A stretch of DNA of 64,000 nt from the NCBI GenBank assembly GCA_003349915.1, contig QFXE01000001.1:186001-250000 (forward strand). The letters run 5' to 3'. How positions within the stretch are numbered: the stretch's first letter is position 1; every line of letters begins with the position of its first letter. The stretch is from an endosymbiont of Escarpia spicata (GTDB taxonomy: Bacteria; Pseudomonadota; Gammaproteobacteria; Chromatiales; Chromatiaceae). The notes below the pieces were generated by a model. It was not told the DNA's origin. It saw nothing but the letters and a program-made list of their open reading frames with translations, and did no database searches. Both the position numbers and the translations under genes were made by a program. This document shows positions 44,370 through 53,759 of the stretch, piece by piece.

Positions 44370-45558
44370 CCGTTTTTACTGCGGAAAAATGGTATCCAGT
44401 TGCTGAGCCAACTGGCAGATGCCGGCTGTTTTTCCCCTGCATCGGCAGCAATCGGGATATAGTCGAGGGTCTTCATCGTCTCTCCTGTATTTGCCAGCCC
44501 CAAGGCAAAAACTGCGCTGTAGAAGCCGAAAACATAGCGCTGCGGGATTTTTAGTTTTGCAGCCGTTTCGATAAGCGAGTGAGGTTGTTCTGCCCAGAGT
44601 GCGGCAATCTCAAGGGTGTTGGGTAATAACAACAGACGCGTCAGGTTTGGCCAGCGATCCAGGGCAACCGATCTATGGAGATCGGTATCGTAGGGGATAC
44701 GGCCCTGCGAGGCCCAAAGTGCTGTTTTCCACATGAGAGCGTCGAGGCGCATAAATGAATCAGCAGCCCCATCATCCGGTGAGAAGAGATCATCGCAAAA
44801 AGTGAATGAGAGACCACCTGGTGATATGGGGGCAGCGGAGAGAGCCCCTAACCTGGATTCGCTCATATTGATCTGAGCCATCTCTTCGTCGGGATAGAGG
44901 ATAATGAATTCTTCATTGGAAAACTGCAGTCGCACTGCCTGCCCCTTTTGTTTCATCATGGCAGTGATTTGGCGTAGTTTTCCCTGGAGAAAACTATCCG
45001 GATCGTAGCGGATATTGGCCTGTTGTTGGGCACTATTCGTATCGATATCCGGGGTTGATCCCAGAAATGCCTGGAGATCCTTTTCCGCAAGGTGGCGGGC
45101 GATCTGATAGCCTGCGCTGGTGGGAGGCACTCCCGCCATGACGACATCGTCACCACTCTCTTCAGCAGGCGCGACTGGCGCTGATGCAATTTGCAGGCTG
45201 GGCAGGGTTGATGAGAGATTCTGCGGGTCTTTCGCTTGAGATTCAGCCTTTTTGCAAGACTGCGTTTTTTCAGTGGTTTGAGCAGGCTTATGAGGCTGCC
45301 TGTCTCCCGTGGTTCCTGGGAGATCACTATGACCGGTGTGGCGGGGTGAAGCTGTTGCTGCTCCCGTGCCAGTCTTACCCCTTTTTTATGGTCGAGATCG
45401 ATGATGACGGCGTCTGCTGCCTCCTCTTCCACCAGTTGAAATCGATCCTTGCAGGATTCGTGGAAAAATAGGCGCAGACTATTTCTTATACGATCATCGA
45501 CGCCTAAAGCTGCGACGCGAACGGGTGGAGCTTCTATGGTTGTTTCACTTGCCTGCAT
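44366..45558 (-). pseudogene. Receiver-like two-part partner of the GTPase, frameshifted
   Basis: The N-terminal frame (start 45558) gives a degenerate receiver-like domain (VAALGVDDRIRNSLRLFF, VIIDLDHKKG, VIVISQEPRETGS). Around 45250-45270 the reading frame must shift by one base to continue into a second part of about 290 residues (ASAPVAPAEESGDDVV into VPPTSAGYQIARHL) that ends at 44366. An A5 run (+ strand T at 45249-45253) and an A6 run (45265-45270) are the candidate sites; one extra A would restore one protein of about 397 aa. It may be a sequencing indel or true inactivation. The C-terminal part has no family I recognise. Confidence 0.7.
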
Positions 45559-45769
45559 CGAAGTACTTATCTGGGATCGAAGACGAAGACGACATAGGTC
45601 GCGGAGATGAGCCGAGACTTTGTTCGTTTCAGATAGGCAATATTTTGCGTCACAAATCGATGAATGAACAGGGCCAAGTGTGGCTGGAGCGGTATTTTGG
45701 ACGACTATTTGCGCGTGATTTTACAATCGTTTCCTCTTCCCGGAACCTGCTTCCTCAAAAACAACCGGG

Positions 45770-46387
45770 TTAGGAAGAAGGAGATGTATTTACCATAACC
45801 CGTTCCACGGTATCAACGATAGCTTGGGTTTGCGGATCGATCTCGATGTTGATTCGGTCCCCGGGTTTGCGACTGCCGATGTTGGTGCGAGTCAGGGTTT
45901 CGGGGATCAGGTTGACCTCGAATTCGTTGCCGGATACCTCACCGATGGTCAGGCTGATACCGTCGATGCCGATGTATCCCTTGGTAAAGAGGTATTTCCT
46001 CCACTCATCCGGCAGTCTGAAACGAACCTGATGATTATTTTCTGTTGCGACCACATTGACCACAACCGCTGTACAGAGGATATGGCCGGACATTTGATGG
46101 CCTCCGATCTCATCCCCGAAGCGGGCGGCCCGTTCCACATTCACCCGGTCGCCTGTTTTCACCTCGCCGAGATTGGTAACCCGCAGGGTCTCCTGCATCA
46201 GGTCGAAACTGACCAGATCATCCTCGATTCCGGTAACCGTCAGACAACAACCGTTGTGAGCTACGGAGGCGCCGGGTTCCAGCCCATCGAGAAGTTTGCC
46301 CGGCAGAAGGACCTTATGGGTGCGAAAGTCACTTTTTTCGATGATCTCGACGACCTCTACTGTCCCCTGAACGATACCTGTGAACAT
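45770..46387 (-). CDS. ribE: Riboflavin synthase alpha subunit
   Basis: 205 aa with the two-barrel lumazine-fold duplication. The start [12 protein letters not shown] is conserved ([13 protein letters not shown]), with HNGCCLTV and [11 protein letters not shown]-type [16 protein letters not shown] plus a second-barrel [10 protein letters not shown]. It dismutates two 6,7-dimethyl-8-ribityllumazine molecules to riboflavin. It follows the amino-acid-binding gene by 18 bases; no other rib gene is in view. Confidence 0.95.
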   Translation of the reverse strand: MFTGIVQGTVEVVEIIEKSDFRTHKVLLPGKLLDGLEPGASVAHNGCCLTVTGIEDDLVSFDLMQETLRVTNLGEVKTGDRVNVERAARFGDEIGGHQMSGHILCTAVVVNVVATENNHQVRFRLPDEWRKYLFTKGYIGIDGISLTIGEVSGNEFEVNLIPETLTRTNIGSRKPGDRINIEIDPQTQAIVDTVERVMVNTSPSS

Positions 46388-46405
46388 TGCTGGCCTCCTG
46401 GTTAA

Positions 46406-47431
46406 TTACCGCACGGGAGGCGCATAGAGCAGTCCGCCATTTTGCCAGGTTGAATTGAATCCACGTTTCATTTTGAGCGGAGTCTGTTTTCCCAGATTGC
46501 GCTCGAAAACCTCACCGTAATTACCGACCTTACTGATGATCTGATAGGACCAGTCGTTTTCCAGACCTAGAGATTTGCCAGAAGCGCCCGTCTTGCCCAG
46601 CAGACGCAGAACCTCGGGGGTGTGCGCGATCTCCAGAACGCGGTCGACGTTGTTGGAGCTGACCCCCATCTCCTCGGCGTTGATCAGGGTAAACAGCGTC
46701 CACTGGACGATGTCGCGCCAGTTATCGTCACCTTCACGCACCACCGGACCGAGTGGCTCCTTGGAGATGGGTTCCGGCAGCACCTTATAATCGCCGGGTG
46801 TTTTTGTGCTGGTGCGCAGGGCATAGAGCTGTGACAGATCGCTGGTAAGGACCTCGCATGTGCCTTGCTCAAAATTCTTCAGTGCATCCAGTGAGGTATC
46901 TGAGTTCACCAGACGAAGTTTCATCTGATGCCTGATGAAATACTCTTTTACGTTGGCTTCACTTGTGGTGCCGCCGATGACGCAGATGCTGCTTCCATTC
47001 AGGGCGAGGGCGCTGCGTACTTTCATATCCTTGCGAACCATGAAACCCTGACCGTCAAAATAGTAGATGCCGGCAAAGTCGAGACCCGTGCCGAGATCAC
47101 GGCTCATGGTCCAGGTGACGTTGTGCGCCAGTAGATCGATGCTGCCGTTCTGCAATGCCTGCAGACGTGTTTTGGTTGTATGGGGAATGAATTCAACTTT
47201 TTCGGCATCGCCGAAGACCGCAGCTGCCACTGCGCGACAGAAATCGGCGTCCATGCCTTCCCAGCGACCTGCACTACTCTTCAGTGCAAATCCAGGCAAG
47301 CCTGCGTTGACACCGCAGCGTAGTGTTCCGTGTTTTTTAACGGTTTCGAGTGTACTCGCAGGTGCGGTTGTACTGACTGCTGCCAACAGGAGTCCGGTCA
47401 GTATCCATCGCATGATTCTATTACTGTTCAT
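46406..47431 (-). CDS. AapJ/BztA-type amino-acid-binding periplasmic protein, orphan
   Basis: 341 aa with a signal peptide (about 1-25). The family-3 solute-binding core follows: LRCGVNAGLPGFALK, GMDADFCRAVAAAVFGD, NVTWTMSRD, the lobe-two CVIGGTTSEANVKEYF, and VVREGDDNWRDIVQW. It closely fits the general L-amino-acid binding protein AapJ. No AapQ/M/P permease or ATPase genes are adjacent, so it may serve a distant transporter or a signalling role. Confidence 0.88.
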   Translation of the reverse strand: MNSNRIMRWILTGLLLAAVSTTAPASTLETVKKHGTLRCGVNAGLPGFALKSSAGRWEGMDADFCRAVAAAVFGDAEKVEFIPHTTKTRLQALQNGSIDLLAHNVTWTMSRDLGTGLDFAGIYYFDGQGFMVRKDMKVRSALALNGSSICVIGGTTSEANVKEYFIRHQMKLRLVNSDTSLDALKNFEQGTCEVLTSDLSQLYALRTSTKTPGDYKVLPEPISKEPLGPVVREGDDNWRDIVQWTLFTLINAEEMGVSSNNVDRVLEIAHTPEVLRLLGKTGASGKSLGLENDWSYQIISKVGNYGEVFERNLGKQTPLKMKRGFNSTWQNGGLLYAPPVR

Positions 47432-47481
47432 GGTGTTCTCGTTTTGATTGGCTCATGTGCCGGTTGTGGAGTTGTGCTGAG

Positions 47482-47844
47482 TTACCAACTGAAAAGTGTC
47501 CATTTAGGCACATTGACATCGGCAGGGCCGCGTTTCATCTCCATTTCGCCGCTGCCGTCCGGATCAACCATATAATATGAAGGGCCGATATTCGGGGTCA
47601 CTTTGATCATATAGAGATTATTGTTGACGCGGTACTCTTCCACCGTGCGGTTGTGGTGCTTCTCCAATGTGACGGCCGGTTCCATGTCGGGTACGGAGAG
47701 ATCCAGTTCCGATGCCTGGGGCAGGGGGTCATTTGCGAATACCAATGAACTGCAGCAGAGAATAATTAACACTGGCCACAATCCCGTTAAATTTGGAATC
47801 GTCGATGCGTAGTTTTGTTGTGAAGAGAGTGCCTGATTGAACAT
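47482..47844 (-). CDS. DUF2782-like small exported protein
   Basis: About 120 aa from the ATG at 47844; an upstream in-frame ATG at 47925 adds a charged, unlikely leader. A hydrophobic segment at ~18-34 (WPVLIILCCSSLVFA) fits a signal peptide. The mature part ends with IKVTPNIGPSYYMVDPDGSG and a Trp-containing tail, matching the DUF2782 pattern found near polA in many gammaproteobacteria. Function unknown. Confidence 0.75.
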   Translation of the reverse strand: MFNQALSSQQNYASTIPNLTGLWPVLIILCCSSLVFANDPLPQASELDLSVPDMEPAVTLEKHHNRTVEEYRVNNNLYMIKVTPNIGPSYYMVDPDGSGEMEMKRGPADVNVPKWTLFSW

Positions 47845-48002
47845 TATCGCTCTTATCTCGTCCGTGGCTGATCCCGGGTGATTGTCGCACTCGTGCGTAT
47901 CTGTCTTCAACTTTAACTTTTTCATGATGGGGCACTTGCAGGGGGGCGAACCGGACTGAGCTTCTGGCGAGTAAAATCAAATAGTGCCGACCTCTTATGG
48001 AT

Positions 48003-49811
48003 TTACTGCTGTTGACCGTATAGAGAGGAGTAAAGTCCATTGTTTGCAATCAGCTCATCATGTCGTCCCTGTTCAACAATTCTGCCGTCTTCGAACACCA
48101 GAACCCTGTCGGCCTGTTTTACCGCACTCAAACGATGGGCGATGATGATAGTGGTGCGGCCAGCCAAAAAATGTTGCAACGCCGAGTGGAGCTTTCCTTC
48201 GGTCGTGGTGTCAAGGGCCGAGGTGGCTTCATCAAGGATGACCACGCTTGGGTTGGTCAAAACCATACGGGCAATTGCCAGCCGTTGCCGCTGGCCGCCG
48301 GAGAGACGCACACCGAAACGGCCGATCAGTGTCTCCAGTCCCTGATCCATTCTCTCTATGGTTGCATCGAGCTGCGCAATTTTCAGCGCCTGCCAGAGTT
48401 CTGTTTCAGGGACATCACGGCCAAGTGTGAGATTGACCCTCACGCTGTCGTTTAGCAGCGCAGGGTGTTGCAGCACGGTTGCCACATGATCTCTTACCAC
48501 GTCCATGCCGATTCTGTTGACCGGTACACCATCGAACAGCACCTGTCCCGAAGCGGGAGGGTAGAGTCCGAGCAGAATCTGCACCAGGGTGGTTTTTCCT
48601 CCGCCGCTCGCACCCACCAGTGCCACTTTTTCTCCAGCGGAAATTTGCAATGAAATATCCTTGAGCACGGAAGGCCCTTCGCCATAGGCAAAATGGATAT
48701 CGTTAAGTTCGACGGAGACGGTTGTTTTGCCTTTGAACGGGTTTTCCTGATGGGGATAGACGGGTTCCAGGTCGACCCGCATCAGTTGGTTGATCCGGCT
48801 CAGTGCCGCCTGTGCGCTCTGATATGCGTACTGAACGTTCAACACCTCCTGCACCGGCCCCATCATGAACCAGAGATAGGCGAAGACACCCAGCATCTCG
48901 CCGATCGTAAGGTCGGAATAGAGCACCATGAACATGCTCACTGCGCGGAAAATATCGAAGCCGAAAAGAAAGATGACAAAGGAGAGCCGTCCTGCGGCGT
49001 CACTCTTCCAGGTGAAGGCGGCGGAGTGGTGGCGAATACTCTCCGCCTTGTCGATGATGCGCTGAATGTAGTGACGTTCCCGATTGCTGGCGCGGATCTG
49101 CTGGATCGCATCGAGGGTCTCTTCCAGGGACTCCTGAAACAGTTGGAAGGCGGAGTTCTCCTCTTTTTTTAGGTGCTTTACCCGTCGGCCGAAAACCGTC
49201 GTGAAATAGATGACAATTGGGTTCAGCAGGAGGATGAACAGGGCAAGTGGCCAGTTTATCCAGAGTAGCACCAGAGCGGTGCCGGTAATGGTGAGCACCG
49301 CCACAAGAAATTTGCTGGTGGTTGTGCTGACAAAATTGTCCACAGCAGCCAGGTCGGTTACCAGGTGGGATGCCACCGTGCCGCTGCCGAGGGTCTCATA
49401 GGCGGACATGGAGATGTGCTCAAGGCGTTGCAGAAGATCCCGCCGGATGCGGAAGATGACATCTTTGGCGATGCAGGTGAACTGGCGGGTTTGCCAGACA
49501 CCGAGGACCAGGGTGATCAGGCGTAATATCAGGATAAGACCCAACACTGCGAGAATATAGAGTGTCGGACCCTGCCAACTTGCAGGGAAGAGGCTGTCGA
49601 TAGTGGCTATTGCACGACCCGGCTGATTGAGCAGCACCTCGTCCACGAGCAGTGGGATCAGCAGGGGGACAGGTACTGCAGCAATAGCGCCGAAGATGGC
49701 AATGATATTCGCAGCAGTCAGTTCCCGCCGGTGCTGCAGGATCATGCCGGTCAGTTCATTCCAGGAGTAGTCCCGGTTGCGGACTGCCGTTTGAACACTG
49801 TTTGTAGCCAT
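48003..49811 (-). CDS. MsbA-like ABC exporter, fused permease and ATPase
   Basis: 602 aa half-transporter. The N-terminal membrane domain has six helices (about 25-320). The nucleotide-binding domain has Walker A GASGGGKTTL, signature LSGGQRQRLAIAR, Walker B VVILDEATSALD and the H-loop IIIAHRLS. It dimerises to export lipids or peptides. It shares one base with the stop of the small hypothetical gene upstream, which may be a partner. Substrate not predictable. Confidence 0.92.
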   Translation of the reverse strand: MATNSVQTAVRNRDYSWNELTGMILQHRRELTAANIIAIFGAIAAVPVPLLIPLLVDEVLLNQPGRAIATIDSLFPASWQGPTLYILAVLGLILILRLITLVLGVWQTRQFTCIAKDVIFRIRRDLLQRLEHISMSAYETLGSGTVASHLVTDLAAVDNFVSTTTSKFLVAVLTITGTALVLLWINWPLALFILLLNPIVIYFTTVFGRRVKHLKKEENSAFQLFQESLEETLDAIQQIRASNRERHYIQRIIDKAESIRHHSAAFTWKSDAAGRLSFVIFLFGFDIFRAVSMFMVLYSDLTIGEMLGVFAYLWFMMGPVQEVLNVQYAYQSAQAALSRINQLMRVDLEPVYPHQENPFKGKTTVSVELNDIHFAYGEGPSVLKDISLQISAGEKVALVGASGGGKTTLVQILLGLYPPASGQVLFDGVPVNRIGMDVVRDHVATVLQHPALLNDSVRVNLTLGRDVPETELWQALKIAQLDATIERMDQGLETLIGRFGVRLSGGQRQRLAIARMVLTNPSVVILDEATSALDTTTEGKLHSALQHFLAGRTTIIIAHRLSAVKQADRVLVFEDGRIVEQGRHDELIANNGLYSSLYGQQQ

Positions 49812-50209
49812 TAATCTTCGTAGCAGCGGCGATAGGCTTTGATCTGACGTAAAACCGCGATGCGGCGACGTGCTTCAAGAATACGGGCGTGCTCGGTATA
49901 TTCCGCTGCACCCGAATAAGCGAGATAGCCATAGGCGGGGGGAAAGTAGAGAGTTCCGGCCCAGATGGCGCCGCCGTGAAGGGGGTCTTCATAGAACAGC
50001 GGTTTGTAAGAGTAGGTGCGACGCTCAAGCATGGCGATCTCTTTGTCCAGATCCAGACAGGTTTTCGCATCGTCCCCCTCGTTAATAACAAAGCGGTCAG
50101 GATGAGGGTAGAGCGGAAAAGTCGGCTGGGCCGCAGAGAGATTGCCGGCCGCGATTCCGCATAACAGTACCCAGAGGAATGAAATCGCCTTGGGGTTTAC
50201 AGTAAACAT
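49811..50209 (-). CDS. Hypothetical exported protein paired with the ABC exporter
   Basis: 132 aa with a signal peptide (FLWVLLCGIAAGNLSA, cleavage near residue 27). The mature part has ICLDLDKEIAMLERRTYSY-like segments, a central tyrosine/proline stretch (FPPAYGYLAYSGAAEYTE), a basic helical tail and two cysteines that could pair. Its stop overlaps the ABC exporter start, so the two are co-translated. No family recognised. Confidence 0.75.
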   Translation of the reverse strand: MFTVNPKAISFLWVLLCGIAAGNLSAAQPTFPLYPHPDRFVINEGDDAKTCLDLDKEIAMLERRTYSYKPLFYEDPLHGGAIWAGTLYFPPAYGYLAYSGAAEYTEHARILEARRRIAVLRQIKAYRRCYED

Positions 50210-50251
50210 TTCGATAACAGCTTCTCTACTGAAATAGTTGTTGTTTGATAC

Positions 50252-50282
50252 GTAGGCCGGTTCAAGCGTAGCGGAACCGGCA
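50252..50282. repeat. Palindromic intergenic repeat, family A
   Basis: GTAGGCCGGTTC, loop AAGCGTAGCG, then GAACCGGCA; identical to the copy at 14705 in the first 32 bases but the outer 3' arm is lost. Confidence 0.88.
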
Positions 50283-50294
50283 ATCTAAGGAAGT

Positions 50295-50411
50295 TCTGAT
50301 TAATTGGGTCAGTGTCATCTCGACCGTAGGGAGAGATCTCAAACTACAGAGCGCTTAACAGATTTCGAGGTATGAGATTTCTTACTACGGTCGAAATGAC
50401 AATTAATCAGA
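50295..50411. repeat. Long inverted repeat, family B (second copy, extended stem)
   Basis: Core arms GTCATCTCGACCGTAGGGAG... (50314-50340) and ...CTACGGTCGAAATGAC (50374-50400) match the copy at 28101. Outer arms TCTGATTAATT (50295-50305) and AATTAATCAGA (50401-50411) lengthen the stem. Confidence 0.83.
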
Positions 50412-50490
50412 GGCTCCCTATTGGGTTCTGTCAATGATATCTCATTAGGGCTTGATTACATCCCCGCGATTTGCCCATCTACGTGGCTAT

Positions 50491-50512
50491 CGTGGCGAGG
50501 CGCCGCTCCTAC
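50491..50512. repeat. Single arm of the family C REP
   Basis: CGTGGCGAGGCGCCGCTCCTAC resembles the right arm of the palindrome at 31071-31090; its partner arm is missing, so this is a solo or degraded copy. Confidence 0.55.
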
Positions 50513-50535
50513 AATTTAATACCTCGCCGCAAGCT

Positions 50536-53016
50536 CTATTGCAGCACAGATTCGTCGAAATCGTAGATCAGGTTGTTTTCCGGCCGTTGTACAAAATTGC
50601 CCTGCACGAAATCGGCGCCGCTGCTCCAGAGTTTGGCGATGCTGCTGGGGTCCTCCACCTGGGGTGCTATAACCTTGATGCCCAGACTATGGGCAGTAGT
50701 AATCAACTCCTTCAGATCACTGTTGTCCCGGTTCAACAGCGCACGATCAATTTTGATGAAGCGAAGCGCCAGATGTTTAAGTGTCCGTAAGTCGTCAGAC
50801 GTATTGGAAACTCCGGTCAACAAAGTGCCTATGCCCATTTTATGCAGCGTCTCGAAACAGGTTTTGGCAGATTTCAGGTGGTGAATAATATCGGAGAGGC
50901 GGAACTCAAAGGTAAGTTCACCCTCCTGAATGCGGCCGATCCTGTGTTGTTCCTGCAACCAGGACATACGTTCCAAATCGTTCAACAGGGCGGAGGATTG
51001 GGAGACGAAAAGGCGCACCTCCTGAGATTTTCCTCTGTTTTCAGAGATAATCGAAATTGCCTGCATCGAGGTTCATTGATCCAGCTTGCCGATGACGCCC
51101 AGCTCTTCGGCAACTGAAATGAATGTGGCGGCAGTCAACAGTTGTCCGTTTGGAGATTTCAGACGCAGCAGTGTTTGATAGTGGGCATTGGCAGTACCCT
51201 GCAGAGACACCATAGGCTGAAAATAGATCTGGAAGAGGTTTTTCTGCATCGCCTCCTGTACCAGATTGGCCAGCCATAGATTATCTTCCTCATCTCCCTT
51301 TGCAGCCTTTGGCGGGTTGTAGAGATAAGTTTGGTTGCCGCCGGCGTTGTGTGCCATGCGACTTGCCCATTGCCCTTTGGAAACAATGCTGCTGGCATCC
51401 TGGTTACTTCCATCGACAATACAGATACCGACGCTGACCGTTATGCCGATCGTGTTACGTTCCAATTCAATGATTTTGTCCGCGACAGTTTCACAGAGTT
51501 GCTCAGCCAGTTTGGCCAGATCCTCTTTTTTGTCCCGGCAGGCGAGCAGGCCGAGGCTGCTGTCTCCAAAGCGGGCCAGCACATCCTGGGGTTGCAGTAA
51601 TCCGGAAATGATATTGCCGGTCTCGGAAAGTATGACATCCATACCGCCGATGCCGGCGACGTCCAGTGCCTTCTCCGGATTGTCGATTTCGATGTGGAGC
51701 ACTGCGGGAACATCTGCGACATGGGTATCCGTGCTGAGCGTCATCTCCACCCGTTCCAGCAGGTAGTGACGAGCAAACAGTCCAGTGGCTTTATCAAGAC
51801 GGTCGGGAATGCCGAGCCTGTGGTGAATCTCCTTGGCCCGGCGGATTCGGTTTGTCACGGTGGAGATCAGGTGCTTCGGTCCAATAGGCTTGGAGAGAAA
51901 GTCCTCGCCGCCGAAGCTGAGGGCCTTGAGTTGCTTGTCCAGATCCTGCTCTCCCGAAAGAAAGACGATCGGGGTATCGACGAACTCATTTTGCTCCCGG
52001 ATTACCGCAGTCAACTCTGCTCCGCTGGCGCCGGGCATATAGAGATCCATGAGGATTAGATCCGGTTTGAAATCGTGTAGAACCTCCATTACCTGCAAAG
52101 GGTCAGTCACCGAGTGGGTTTTAAATCCCGCCTTATTGAGGATGGACGTAGCGAAAACGGCCTGAGCCGGATCATCCTCCACGACCAGTACACGGTAAGG
52201 GACATGGCGTTGCTGTGTCGTCAGCTCAACCATCCGCTGGGCAACAGTATAGGCATCGATCGGTTTGGCCCAGAAGGCGCTGGCATTGGTGCGCATCGCC
52301 TGCAAGCGTGTCTGCAGATCGCTGGAGTCGGCGATGAAAGCGACAGGCATGCCGGTGTTGCTGCCCTCTTTTTCGTGCCAGAGCCCCCCCTGTCTGGATT
52401 CAGGAAAGAGTTCGGGTAACCAGCGGATATGACTGATGAGGGCACAGGTTTGAGAGGTGCCACCCGCTGCTTTTTCCAACAGGTCCGAGGCGTTGGTAAA
52501 CGTGCCGATCTCGTATTGCATGGCCTTCAGGTGTTTGCTTAGCCCTGGGATCTGCGAGTCATCGATGTCGAGGAGGTAGACCCTGCAAGCCTCGGTGGAT
52601 GCAGGGGCGGCAGGTTGCTCTCTCTCCGTCGGTGGTTTCACCGGCAGCTGCTTGCATGTGTCGAGGGCCGCGTCCTTGAACGCATGCACCAACCCGTCAA
52701 GGGTAACGATCTCGTCATGCACCGGTTTTTTCATTGTCCCGGTGTGTTGTGACAGATGCGCCTGTAGTGATTGGGCGCTGTTTTCTATCTGCTTGACTCC
52801 AAACTTGTCAGCAGCCTCCGCAATGGTGCTGATACGCTCGCGCAGCTTGGCGAAAAGCTCTGGATCCCAGTCACTCTGAACCAGCCGGTGCCAGTTCTCT
52901 AGGATTGCGGCAACCCGTCCCGGAACCTGCTGCATAAAGGCATGCAGCAGTTCTGCCTTGCGGGTGCGGACGTCTATGTTGTCACTACTCATATTGAATG
53001 GGGTACTCTGAGTCAC
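50536..53016 (-). pseudogene. FimX-like receiver-GGDEF-EAL regulator with an in-frame TGA
   Basis: From 53016 the frame runs 647 codons, meets TGA at 51073-51075, then continues in the same frame to 50536. A Trp codon (TGG) at that site would restore KLDQWTSMQAIS and an 826-aa protein. Domains: an Hpt-like N terminus (~15-110), a degenerate receiver, a full receiver with DLILMDLYMPG, a degenerate GGDEF (FGDSSLGLL) and a degenerate EAL (YQTLLRL, Gln for catalytic Glu). This matches FimX, which binds c-di-GMP without making or cutting it and controls type IV pili. The stop removes most of the EAL domain. Confidence 0.78.
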
Positions 53017-53135
53017 TGGGTTTGAATCCGGCTCGGAACAGTAGATTCACCTTGAAGATATCGTCCATGAGAATGGTTGTTATCCCGACGAATGATAACG
53101 GTTTATCAGACGGTTCGGAAGGGTGATTGGGGGAA

Positions 53136-53759
53136 TCAGATGCGCTGCTGTTCCCTGAGGACCTTGACCTGGAAGAGGGTGTTACGTTCCTCCTCCTCAA
53201 GGGTGTTTTCAATGAAGCGGATAGTGTTCTGGTATCGCGGAATAATGTTGTATTTCAATGCGTTAACCCGCTTTTGTGCCTTAAGTTGTTCTGAAATCAG
53301 ACGCCCCAGACTCATCTCGGCCTCCCCCAGTTTGGCCAACAATAGTGCGGTTTCCGCAAAATGTAACCGGGTTTCGTCAAAGCTGGGATCGGTGCCTAGC
53401 AGGCCGACGGGCTTCAGTGGGCGCAGTTTCGCGGTGACGGATGGGAACTCCACGCCGAGATTGCGTCTCGGCAGGATCTTCATATCCAACACAGGTTCGA
53501 TACCCAACGCAGCCTGGAGCAGCGCGCGATTGCCCATACGAAGTTGCGCCAGACTCAGCCAGTGATAAGCCAGTTTGATAGCGCCGTGAGCTTGGGTACG
53601 GAGTTTTCTGTATTCGTTCAGGCGTGAATAGACCAGTCGGGTCAGTAGCTCGCGTTTGCGCTCCAGCAGGCTATGACCCTCATCCAGAAAACGCAGCTGC
53701 CGTTTCAGGTTGAGTAACGTGTTTTTGGTCGGTGGGGCCTTGATAAGTTGGGCCGTCAT
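53136..53759 (-). CDS. V/A-type ATPase subunit D (central stalk)
   Basis: 207 aa, two long helices typical of the central rotor shaft: LNLKRQLRFLDEGHSLLERKRELL at the start and QKRVNALKYNIIPRYQNTIRFIE at the end. Its start overlaps the subunit B stop (ATGA). It is the last gene of the operon; a 119-base gap separates it from the FimX-like gene. Confidence 0.93.
   Translation of the reverse strand: MTAQLIKAPPTKNTLLNLKRQLRFLDEGHSLLERKRELLTRLVYSRLNEYRKLRTQAHGAIKLAYHWLSLAQLRMGNRALLQAALGIEPVLDMKILPRRNLGVEFPSVTAKLRPLKPVGLLGTDPSFDETRLHFAETALLLAKLGEAEMSLGRLISEQLKAQKRVNALKYNIIPRYQNTIRFIENTLEEEERNTLFQVKVLREQQRI

Larger units (their letters stand above)
50210..50535. other. Gene-free gap holding three repeat families
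   Basis: 326 bases between the hypothetical exported gene and the FimX-like gene. It holds a family A palindrome (50252-50282), a family B inverted repeat (50295-50411) and a half copy of the family C REP (50491-50512). I see no credible gene; the short plus-strand frame at 50452-50790 runs into the FimX-like gene antisense and is not supported. Confidence 0.75.

Noticed and set aside
45240-45275. Programmed -1 frameshift in the GTPase partner
   Set aside because: The A run does not form a standard X-XXY-YYZ heptamer in the upstream frame, and I see no strong downstream structure; an indel is simpler.
45525-45773. 82-codon plus-strand frame in the gap upstream of the GTPase partner
   Set aside because: No ribosome site, no recognisable sequence, and it overlaps the 5' ends of two minus-strand genes.
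50452-50790. 112-codon plus-strand frame
   Set aside because: Runs through the REP half copy and antisense to the FimX-like EAL domain.
51040-51075. Selenocysteine at the in-frame TGA of the FimX-like gene
   Set aside because: No SECIS-like stem-loop is obvious after the TGA, and the context fits a Trp position rather than a redox Cys.
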